A stretch of 64,000 nt of DNA from the NCBI GenBank assembly GCA_025266875.1, contig JALLLT010000083.1, positions 17,470 through 81,469 on the forward strand. Direction: 5' to 3'. This stretch comes from Fennellomyces sp. T-0311. Its lineage: Eukaryota > Mucoromycota > Mucoromycetes > Mucorales > Lichtheimiaceae. Positions 24,241 to 34,147 of this stretch are shown piece after piece (the stretch's first letter is position 1; every line of letters starts with the position of its first letter). Position numbers and translations under genes: made by a program. Below the pieces are notes generated by a model, which was given only the letters and a program-made list of their open reading frames with translations, was not told the DNA's origin and did not search any database.

Positions 24241-24543
24241 AGCAAATCAGGCACTGGACGGTCCATCCAAATTTTGACAGATTCCTCCTAACGAAACCAC
24301 ACATGACATGTTTGGTTTTGTAAGGGTCTACTTACAATATGACAGTGCCACCCCGCTATCTACCATCTTGGGCTACACTGGTCTGCTTTTTTTTCGTTCA
24401 TCAATATGGTTTTTTTTTTCAAGCATGGATTTTCTCATTCTTTTGTACAAATTTAACGACACCTTCGAACTGCAAGAGAGAGACCTAATACCTTTAGGAG
24501 CTGGTCTATTACCTCTCAAAAATAAATTATAACTTTTGAACTA
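24238..24543 (+). repeat. dispersed repeat with intact Tc1 empty site
   Basis: About 300 bp, from GCACTGGACGGTCCATCC to TAACTTTTGAACTA. The complement of 40,960-41,235 plus 39,575-39,611 is a second copy carrying a Tc1 element. At 24,508 this copy reads GGTCTATTACC, exactly the uninterrupted target. It contains two long T runs. Nature of the repeat unknown. Confidence 0.85.
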
Positions 24544-24545
24544 TT

Positions 24546-24830
24546 GTCGTAGTACATTATTCGGCAACACTTCATCTACTGCGATGCACAGCAATATGCT
24601 TTGACGTAATGCACAGCTACTTACCTCTTTTGTTGTCAAGACCGATTACCATTGCTACGCACTGCAGCATATTGTATATAATTTTAGTGTTAGAAAATAG
24701 TATAAATATCAGCACAGTTTATTAAATTAATCATCATATATCTGCTTATATTCTTCGTGGTCATACACCTTTGTGGTCTTATTCTTTGTGGGTCGTCCAT
24801 TTCTCTGTGGTTCAAGCAATTATAAAGACG
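24546..24830 (-). repeat. dispersed repeat, copy 2
   Basis: Inverted, diverged copy of the repeat at 12,650-12,945, abutting the repeat at 24,238. Shared blocks include TTGTCGTAGTACATT, TTATATTCTTCGTGGTCATA and GTGGGTCGTC. Confidence 0.6.
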
Positions 24831-24889
24831 ACACTATACAGGTACAACAAATAAAATTACATTACTGTAAATAGCAGTATTAGGCAATG

Positions 24890-25560
24890 TACGAACAAAG
24901 CGCTATTGCGAATACGTGAATTATGGTAGGGCGGGAGCCGCACGTAGCGATGAGTGAATTAATGCAGCGTTTGTGGCGCACTTCCTACGAACAACACTTT
25001 TTTATTGCACTTAGGCCAAGTTGAGGCTGCCGATGGGGTGCTTTGGTCGTTACCGCGGAACGCAAGGGCCGCGAGGTTCATACAACCTGACGCTGCTTAC
25101 CAATGTAGCTTACCTGGGGCGGTTTACCAAAGTTGCCAGTGGAACCGCTATCCATACAAGATGGGTAATTTGGTGTTCAGCTACCAGCGCCACGAACGCG
25201 CGGTGGTATACGATTCCCTGGTGCGGCGCTAGGTGGGGCATGACGGTACGCTTCATAACAAAGTTCGAGCAGTGTAACAACGCGGTATATTTATGGACGG
25301 GTTACAACGTTTCAATAAGGTTTACAAAACCGCGGTAGCGGATTACGCCGATCTGCGCGCATAATTAAACGATATGTCGGTAATGAAAGACACAATTTTC
25401 TCGATATATGTCGTAGCACTTCTGTCAGAGGTACGTATTTCGTTCTCCATATATATTAAACGTCCGATACTTATCATAGCACTTCTATCGACCTCGCCGC
25501 CTTGTACTATTTATAGTAATGGTTTTACAATAGTTATTGAAAGGTGTGAATTATAAGAAA
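24890..25560. other. GC-rich island of unlike composition, no gene assigned
   Basis: About 24,900-25,370 is much richer in CG steps than its surroundings (CCGCGGAACGCAAGGGCCGCG, GAACGCGCGGTGG, ACCGCGGTAGCGG). Two overlapping plus-strand frames (25,005-25,232 and 25,021-25,338) look compositional rather than coding. CpG retention in an otherwise AT-rich, transition-rich region suggests a recently arrived sequence, origin unknown. Confidence 0.4.
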
Positions 25561-27244
25561 GCTAAACATAGGTGAGCTTGAAGAATTTTGCACCAGTGTC
25601 CACATTCATGGTTATAAAAATACAAAACTAGAAATTTTGTAATGCAAGTTTAGAAATAAAGTCAAAATTCCAATTATTACTACAGGTTTGTAAAAGTTTT
25701 ATTTACTTTTCTTTCTTCACCATGGAAAATAATCCAGACAATCTGGCCCATCAGGACAAAAAAATTGCCATATACACAGACAAGTGTAACAGCATCAGGC
25801 CCATATAGTTTATATATGTGGCAAGATTTTACTTTTTTCTGCTGCGCATTTGCCATGACCACTGATTTTACTTCTCTTTCTTTTTCCAATGAATCCTTGT
25901 CATCCTGATCTGACTCAGATGTTCGAGCGCGATTTGCTCATCTTGGCATTGGATGCTTTCACTGGGCAAAATGGGAATAATCCTGCAAAAAAAATAGCAT
26001 ATTATACTACATGATTATCGATAATCGCATACATAATTCTGTACTCTTTGAAGTCAGGATTATCCTAAGGCAAGTCTGATTTACCAATAAAACCAGATTC
26101 AAAAGGTCAGGGGTTATCTTAAGAAGCGGTGAATGAGAGGGTCTACGGATTTTACGAAAACGGCAGGTATACAACTTTAACTTTAATCTTGGTGTAATGG
26201 CGCGGTAATCAAAGCTGTATGGAAGGTTTCTTTTTGTGTAAACATATACAGAGACACCATTTTAGTACACACGTCATTTATTTCGAAAGAGGCAGGGATA
26301 GTCTCATTTTTGAATTCGACACGGTTATTAATTTTAGCAGCAAAATTGGCAAAACGGTAGTAGCAAATTATGGTTTTAACAGTATAGCTTTTTTATTATC
26401 AGAACAGATAAATAGTACTATTTAATTTCTATGGAACTATATAGTGCAGGGTAGTCCGATGTGAACAGGGATAGCAATAGCCACAGAAAGTATTAGAAAT
26501 CCCAAATGAAATGGCATGGTGATGACTAAGGTGCGAAAGATTTCACCTTGGGAAAGCAAACAGATACGAATAATAGCAACAGTGTGACAACAACGGTATT
26601 GCTGTCAATGTAGACTGCATGGGAACTGCCAAAGGAATGACTACTGCAAGGGCACAGATTAGAAAGGAATGCCATACAGCAAAAGGAGAACTTACCTTCT
26701 GTTTGAAGCAATACCCGTGTGGCAGATTCGTTAAAAAAAAATAGTTTTGTTAATCACCAAGCCAATGAAGTTCTGTAAATCACATACCTTTATAGATTAA
26801 GCTGCTGAAATGGAGAACCCCGGTGGTAGTGCAGGCAAAGTATAATGTGAGCTAGTGTTATTGAAGGAAAACTTACTACAACTGATAGTTTGCTTCGTTG
26901 AGGGTAATATGATAGAAAGGAAAGCACAACAGGAAGCACTAGAGCAAAAAGTGTTGGTGATTACATTGATAAGAATAGCGAAAGTAGTGAATTACCTGGA
27001 CTTCTGGTGAAATAGTGGTGAAAAGTAGAAAGAGAGTAGAGCTCGATGTTTAGCTGTGCAATGCCTTTTTTGTACTTGTTGAGATCACGGGCATGACCGA
27101 AAATGTCCTTGCCGGTATATATAGAATAAGTGTACACAATATAAGGTTCTTCCCGTTTATTTATCGGTTTTCATCTTATCGTACGCATCTATAAACCATC
27201 ATAGCGTGTATTATCGCAGTGCACAGTATTTACCTGTATACTAG

Positions 27245-28217
27245 ATGTCCAACAACAGTAACAGCAACAACAACAACAGCACCCCCCAAATGCCTGGCTT
27301 TGAGCAGACGCACGCTTTGCAGGCCAACAGAGCTGCGTTCTCCTTCAATCAGCGCCTGAATGAGTTGAAGGATGAAAACGCTGAACTTAGGGCAAGGCTG
27401 GAGCTCATCGAAGCCACTATCGTGAGAATGAGCAGCGTAATCGCCGGTCTATCTGCTCAGCCAGTTGCTAGTGAGGCCGCTCCAGTCATGCCCCTGAACA
27501 AAAAGCAGCTACGCGAGAAGTATGGCAGTGCCAAGAAAAAAGTTGTTCGTGTAAGATAGAACATGGAAGGAATGTGATATATGGTCGAATATTTATCGAG
27601 TTCTAGGATTACGTCCACAAGAAAATGAAGCTACTGATCGATGGCTTTGATTTTGGGGTCGATTACCAGGTGAGCCCCAACAAGGAAACCCGTAAGGAGG
27701 TGATTGAGTGGGTTCGCCTGCAACCTGGCAGTGTGGATGACCCCAAGTTCATCGACTCAATCATGAAGGTGTACTACGACACCTTGAGCAGAAAGTCAAG
27801 TATGACTGCTGTGAAGAACGATGTCGATCTGCAAGAAGGCCGGCGAAACATGCATGTGACAGATGTATGTATCGAAACGAAGATAGCATTAGCAGTTTGT
27901 AACGTGTATGATTTTTCATAGAAACTCAAGGCCCGCAGAGATGCTCGCCTCACACACGCCACTGCCCTCGAACAGAAGTATCCTGGCGGGGAGACTATGC
28001 TGGTCCGGGAGTGCATGTCTCCCGAGCTCAGTGATGAGGAAAATGGAGTTGACATGATGCATGTCTTGGCTCCGAGATTCCGTACTCTCAAGGTAATAGG
28101 CAGACTATTTTCTCCAGCAAAAAAGGTTTATTTTCCTAAAACGAGGGAGTAGGTCAAAAGGTATCTTGGTACACTTGATCAGTACGTGAAGGCCTCGAAG
28201 AAGCGCAAGCACTGCTC

Positions 28218-28252
<35 letters not shown>

Positions 28253-28443
28253 CCGGTGATGACAGTGCGGTGATGGAAGGTGCTGGGGAGGAGCAGAAGA
28301 AGCCTGTTGTTGTACGTGTGCCGATCCGTACTGGCACCGGTACTGGCAAGAAAAGTTACAAGCGTTTTGTACGCAGACATGCTGTTTCTAACAGCGAAAT
28401 GAGTGGTCAGCTGGCAAGCACCCTCCCTGACTGGGCTCTTTAA
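27245..28443 (+). CDS. CACTA accessory protein, 341 aa, four exons
   Basis: Exons 27,245-27,550, 27,607-27,864, 27,922-28,092 and 28,153-28,443, joined by GT-AG introns of 56-60 nt, give one uninterrupted 341-residue protein. N-terminus is Ser/Asn-rich. A coiled coil follows (LNELKDENAELRARLELIE, about residues 31-50), then helical charged regions, a basic stretch ending SKKRKHC, a second Ser/Asn repeat, and a basic tail (KKSYKRFVRRH). Its stop lies 77 bp from the transposase stop, tail to tail. CACTA elements often encode a second DNA-binding helper such as TnpA; coiled coil plus basic regions would suit that role, but there is no sequence match I can name. Not toxin-like, no signal peptide. 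Confidence 0.8.
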
Positions 28444-28520
28444 AAAAAAATAAAAAAAAAAAACAATTTTTATCTTTCTGTTCCAAAGCAACAATTTTTT
28501 GGGGGTCAACAACTTTTATT

Positions 28521-31500
28521 TTAAACGGTGATCCGTTTTGGTAACGGGATGACGACCATCTTCGCCTCAGCGGGATCTATTTGCAATCCGTGTGGAATGA
28601 CGGCAACTTGCGAGTAGATGTGGTGGACAGGAATTATACAGTGACAGATTTCAGGCATGTACTGTGTGTGCCATTCCTCAAGGCTACCAGCGGAAAAGTG
28701 CTGTTGGGAAGATGGAATTGAACGATACCAGCGGACAAAGGCAAGGTAGTGGAATGTTTCTACACCATCGATGACAATCAACGACCGGAAAAAGTACTGC
28801 ACACAGCCAGGCCACGCAACTTGTTGAGGAACCTGTCGCTCATCATCTTGCCAGTAGATCACCTGAATGTGGGAGCCATGCGGTGTCGTTGCTGTTGCTG
28901 GCCGGTATGTTTGGCCGAAGATCTCAATGGTCCTGAACCTTTGAACCCTTCTCATTGCAAACTGTCGTCCACGGATAGCGTCTTGCTGTCGAGAGATACC
29001 AGCTTCGTTGGTGCCATAGGTCACCCAATAGTACTGCAGCAGAAGCTCATAATGGCCCTCGTTCAGGTTTGCTTCGATTCCATCGGTCATGGAGGCGGTA
29101 ATCGATGGTGGCATTGGTTCAGTGCCGGTCAGGTTGACGTCAAGTGGTGGATGCATGGAGTACTTAAAGAAGGCATCATAATTGAAGGTATGTACATAGT
29201 GTTGTTGAGGTCGACGTCGAGATTGACCAGCAATCTCCAGCAGTATATCCAATTCAGCCGAAAATCCCTGGAAATGGCTAGCTTGACGCTGGACAAAGTC
29301 CACAGCACTGGTCTTCTCGACAAAACGCTTCATGAAGGTGAGCTCGAAGCAGTCCTTCTGGTTGGTCTCGGCATCTTTCATAAACCCGTTGTATCTTTCG
29401 AACGCGAAAATCCAAAAGCTGTAGATCGTGGCGTGATCTTGCAAGGACTGGTACAGATGGAGATGGAGATGCATGTTCCGGGTGACGGAATATTTGCCAT
29501 ACAGGTGCTCGCAACCACTGACAAAAGCGGTAAACTTCTCGTGTGCCTTAACGACATCAGTGTCCGTGATCTGGGTCTTGACAACCAGGCGGCAAGCATC
29601 GACAAAGAGCATCCAATGCTCATAGCAGTTGGGTTGCAAGACAGACTGCAGTACATACGGCGAGTACGCCAGGGTCCAGGCTCTCCAGTCATCGGCCTTC
29701 ATGAAAGCGAACTTGCGTTGGATTTTACGCTGCAACGTGGGCATCCCAGGGGGCAAGATGATACGGTCGGCGATTGTTTGCATATCCGTAAGCACAGATT
29801 CTGTCAGGATACCTTGGTTCTTCCAGATGCTAACCATTCGAGAAGGTGTGCCGATGAAAAGGTTATGCATTGGATCGATCACTGTGCCATGGATGAGGTC
29901 AAAATAGCCCAGGCGATGGAGCTGCGACCAGCGCGTTCCATTTTCCCTCTCAAGATTGTATCGTGCTGCCTGGGTTCCCGCTGCCAACCAGGCCTGGGCG
30001 GCAAGGCGATTGTCTTCGTTTCTACGCATGCGTTCGGCTGGGATGTCGGCTCCGGTGTATATCATGTTGTGAGTGTTGGGATCCGTGACAAACTCGCAAT
30101 AGCACTTGTTGCATGCGCGTGTGCTTGAGTGGGCGGTAAAGCCACAGACCTTTCGACTGGCAGGGATATCACAGGCAACGTTCAGCAAGGCTGCGCGCAC
30201 TTCGGTACGTCCAGGACATTGCGCAGTCTTCATAGGTATGCCGTTGTATAATTCCTCTAGTTCATCGACTAATGGCTGGAGGTAATTGTTGATCTTGTAG
30301 GTGCTTGGTTCGCGTGGTCCTGGCATGACACCAACAAGGATGACGTTCTCGACGTTGAAACGTTCAGTGCGAGGCAAATTGTTGACCGTGAGGTATATGG
30401 CGCCAATAGAGTATCCACTGTCAAAGGGTGCAAACCAATCGATATTCATTGTCAACAGCAAGGATCGGTCGTGATCAACAAACGTAATTCCATCCCGGTC
30501 TTTAATCGCCTCCCACATGGCGCTGTGGTGAATGTCTGAAGCATATTCACCCAAGTATGGATTCTCATGCCATTCCAAGATCTTTTCCTCAAAGCTGCCG
30601 TGCATGAACAGCTTCTGGAGGCTTGCCTTGACCGAATAGTATGCATATTGCTTGAATGGTGTTCGGCAGGTTCGGCCCTGGCAGTTGGTGGATCTTTTGA
30701 AGAGCTGGTTACTGCATACATCACCGTTCAAGTGGTCTGTCGCGCAATTGTCCGGTGCAGCATCTGGTGGATAGATTGCGTGACACTTGGAGCAGGAGAC
30801 ATACATCTCGATTGGGTTGGTGAGCTCGTTGAAGCTGATTTGCGAATGGATGGTGGCCAAGGTAGTGGAAAAGTTGAACTCTGGGAGATGCAATGCGGTA
30901 ACCAACATAATCACGAAGCTGATCAAGGTGCTGGCAGTGCGTTCAGATATATGGCGAAGTTGGAACAACACCAGGAAGATGAGGATAAAAAAGATGGGTC
31001 GTGGAATGCTACCACTGAAGCGAGTAGCAGGTTCCAAAGGGTTGGCAGGAGGTGAGGCAACATCATCGTCTAAAGTATTGTTTGATCAGGTTACTGTGGT
31101 CTAAATTCATGCGGTGTAGCTTCTCAACAAACCTTCAGAGTCGTCGATCAGCTCGTTCAGATCGTTGGCCATCTCCATTCCTGGATCAATCTCGACCTCG
31201 GGATCTACAGCCACTTGCTCATGAAACACCTCTTGAGGTAGTGGTGCCTGGTTAGGCACAATAGTCGCACCTGGCAACTCATATGGTAAAGTGTCTATAC
31301 GTTTTTTTATCAGTAACTAAACTTTTTGATCTTGCTTTGCGATATACCATTGCTACCGTTTCGATCGTCTACAGCCATCATGTCTTCAGCTTCACTGCCA
31401 TCGGCAATATCATCGACACTGTCAAGAAGCATATCATAGTCGATATTCTCGGTTTGCGCAGCTATACACAAATCATCTATCAACATTGTGCACGATGCCA

Positions 31501-31653
31501 TCCAACGTGGTACTTACCATTCATATGTGCCAATCTAGCTGAAATCGCAGATTGGTAATGGACTTGATACGTTGCTCTTGATACATGGAGGCCATTTAGG
31601 TTGGCCAGAATGCATTGATTGCAGGTACATAGGTATAGTTTGGAGGACGGCAT
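28521..31653 (-). CDS. Tnp2-like transposase of the CACTA element, 986 aa
   Basis: Four exons on the minus strand: 31,653-31,518, 31,461-31,348, 31,294-31,133 and 31,069-28,521, all GT-AG and in frame, total 986 residues with no lesion. N-terminus MPSSKLYLCTCNQC is a short Cys motif. Acidic linkers follow, then CSKCHAIY and a second Cys/His group, then the Tnp2 core (NIDWFAPFDSGYSIGAIYL, NLPRTERFNVENVILVGVMPG, INNYLQPLVDELEELYNG) and a zinc-like knot (CGFTAHSSTRACNKCYCEF). The next part (HRLGYFDLIHGTVIDPMHNLF) is also typical of the family. I chose 31,653 because the next upstream in-frame start is outside the Cys motif region. The product would cut at the CACTG ends. A 459-codon open frame on the other strand (28,749-30,128) is a shadow. 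Confidence 0.9.
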
Positions 31654-33069
31654 TGGAATAACAGGTAGGGATGGGTTTAAACGGTATGAATGAAGTGCCT
31701 TCAACGATGCTTCTTGCACGCATTTATATATCTTCTTGGCCTTTCACTTATGATGTGATCCACGGAAATAAACGTTCTTTGAACACGTAATCACTTCCTT
31801 GGCAGCGTGTTTTCTTCTCATTTCAAACTATCACTTCTCTTGGCAATCCAGATGGATCACGCGTTGACAGGTCATGGCACGATCCAGCATCACATTTTCG
31901 GAATTCCTTTCGACTTCCTATTTTGACTTTGTGTCTGCATAAGTACGCTGATAAAAATAGCATGTGGCATAATCCTATTTCCTGACATTGAAAGCTTATT
32001 GCGATGTGCAACGTTGCAAGGCTGCTTTTGAAAGAAGAACTTTATGAATGCTCAGTCATCATGTCCTCATCATGAAGGAATCAACGACATTACGAATACT
32101 TTTTTTCACTGCTGTTGCTAAAATTCCCTCTTTATTTTGAATTTTCATCAGCCCACTGCTTTTGCAGTCCACCACTCAGCTAACTTCAACAAAAAAATAA
32201 ACTATCGGGAGAATTCCCTTACAGCTCTGTTCACTTTTGCCAAGCACCGCTATTGTTTTACAAGAGAAGCTACTGTTACGCATTGCCTAAATCAGGGTTC
32301 TTTGTGTCGTCCATTGACAAATTACACTGGAAATACCTTTACCGCCTTGCTTGTGCTTACAAACTATGCCAAAAATATCAGAAATACCTTTATCACCCAC
32401 CACTTTTCCCTTTTCCCTTCGGAATTGCCATCTGTCACTGCAAAACTTGGGGGGGGGGTCTGTCCATTCACACGGTTCCCCACTAAAACTAAAATAACCT
32501 CTGACTTATACAAGTTCGAGGTTATTCTACTTTTGCCCAGTGTTTGTCAGCCTTGAACAACACAGTGTCAACCTTGAGCGAACAGGTTGGCACGTTGACT
32601 AAACAGGTTGCTGTGCTGAAGGGTCTGGTCACGCTGGATCAGAGGAACTGACCAAGACTCAGGAGGATCACATTGCCTCAACATTCACACTACCAGCAGA
32701 TGCTCCAGTGAGAGATGTTAATGATGGCGCTGAGTCAGCCCCCACCACCGGTGATAAAAAGCAGACTGTCCTGGTCAACCATTGCATTGATTTCCTGCAG
32801 AGGTTCTGTTCCCTGCCAAACAAGGCAAGTGTAAAGAGTCTTCTTACCTTTCTTAAAGTTGTTGCATGGAGCCATGGCGTGAGGGATCTGTGCGTCAACA
32901 CCTTGCATGCCTCGAACTACAGGTATATAGGTGATGATGCCATCGCCAGCTATTACAAGACTTTTGAGCAATTTTCTTATATTGCCTCAAAAATAAGAAC
33001 TGGCTCCCCCCCAATACCTCAAATTTATTTCAGAGTCAGATGGCGAACGTCATTGCTGGTGTAGTAGGC

Positions 33070-34140
33070 GTGTAGAAAAAAAGTAAAAGAGCGTAAGTCC
33101 CTTTGTACCACTATTAAAAACAGCTCAAACTTCAGCATTGCAAGATGGCAGCTGCGATTTCGTTGGAAGGTATTAAGCACTACAAGAAAAAAAGCTAAGG
33201 AAGCTAGTGTAACCGACGAAATAGGTGTCAAAACAGTGAAGGGGCTTATTTTTTTTTATTTTCTAGTGAGCTGGAAGTATTGGCCAACAATCTGTGAAGA
33301 CGATTCAGCAAGCATTAGAATGCAATTTGACGAAACAATCTTAATGGAAGGATCTGTGATCGAGTCAAGTGGATTAGGCTGGATAGAAAGAAAAAGTGTA
33401 AGAAAACGCGCGTTTACTATTTTTCTGTTAAAGTTGGCATAGCCCCGTTGCGAATGGTGAGACATTGTGAAAGACGATTTATTTATGAATCAAAATACAT
33501 TGTGCATGTTCAAAAGATATAAATTGTCTGTGACAGCAAGAATGCACATACAGGTATAAAGCATAATAGTGCGCCTTTATGTTTCTGTAGTAAGGTACCG
33601 CTGGTTTACTAATACTTTCGCCTACAATTGCCAATTCTAATAATAGAACATCATGCAATATAAGGTATGTGTGTACATCGCCATGCATCATAATATGTAT
33701 GGAAAGCAGTTATAAAACGCAGTTACTTTCTATGCCTAGAAGGTATACCAATCCGGTTTGGGAAGTATTTTCCTGGAAATACAAGCATAAAGCTATTAGT
33801 GCATGTAGTACAAACCTTATGCAATATCCGATTATGTATCTTGGCATCCAGTCTCAGTCCTAGCGCTGTGTAACAGGCGGAGACTCCAAATACCTAAGTA
33901 TTTTACTAGTACAGAGTGCCAATACCTTGGTATTGACAGTCTGTGTCTCAATAAAGCGCATCCGCGAACTGTAACTGGCCTATCCAGCTACTTTGTATAA
34001 CCCATCTTAGCTTTTTCTGAGACCCAGGAACAATGATGGTGCTGTGTTGCTGCTCAATTTAGTGTTACACACACCTTTTTTATACTTTTTTACCCTTCGC
34101 AACCTTACTTCTACGCTTTACATTTCTTTCTATCGAAAGT
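33070..34140. other. spacer upstream of the Crypton recombinase
   Basis: No gene assigned. At about 33,873-33,945 two palindromic boxes (AATACCTAAGTATT and AATACCTTGGTATT) sit about 40 bp apart. A TATA-like TTTTATACTTTTTTACCC lies at 34,077, about 70 bp upstream of the recombinase ATG. Confidence 0.4.
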
Positions 34141-34147
34141 CAGAAAG

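Larger units (their letters stand above)
25960..32542 (-). mobile_element. complete CACTA-type element, 6.58 kb, TSD TTT
   Basis: Left end CACTGGGCAAAATGGGAATA and right end complement CACTGGGCAAAAGTAGAATA match over about 25 bp with a few differences. TTT is duplicated at 25,957-25,959 and 32,543-32,545. CACTG ends, 3-bp TSD and a Tnp2-type transposase place it in the CACTA/EnSpm superfamily. Two genes converge in the middle with intact exons, so this copy may be active. The left arm (26.0-27.2 kb) and right arm (31.7-32.5 kb) show no further genes. Confidence 0.9.
25889..33065 (+). pseudogene. coiled-coil protein gene split by the CACTA element
   Basis: Left part 25,889-25,959 (MNPCHPDLTQMFERDLLILA...) and right part from 32,543 join in one frame when the CACTA element and one TTT copy are removed: LALDAL then SALNNTVSTLSEQVG and a leucine-heptad coiled coil. 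A one-base slip near 32,648 (TLDQRN-stop versus LTKTQEDH) breaks it. The frame then runs on through a helical region (CIDFLQRFCSLPNKASVKSLLTF) to a stop at 33,063-33,065. Size and layout recall the coiled-coil companion proteins of the CACTA elements here, so it may be the accessory gene of an older element. Family not recognised. Confidence 0.6.

Noticed and set aside
28749..30128. 459-codon open frame on the plus strand
   Set aside because: It lies antisense within the intact Tnp2-like transposase, has no domain and no introns, and reflects codon bias of the real gene.
32137..32556. 139-codon plus-strand frame in the CACTA right arm
   Set aside because: No domain, low-complexity residues, and it crosses the element's right terminal repeat into flanking DNA.
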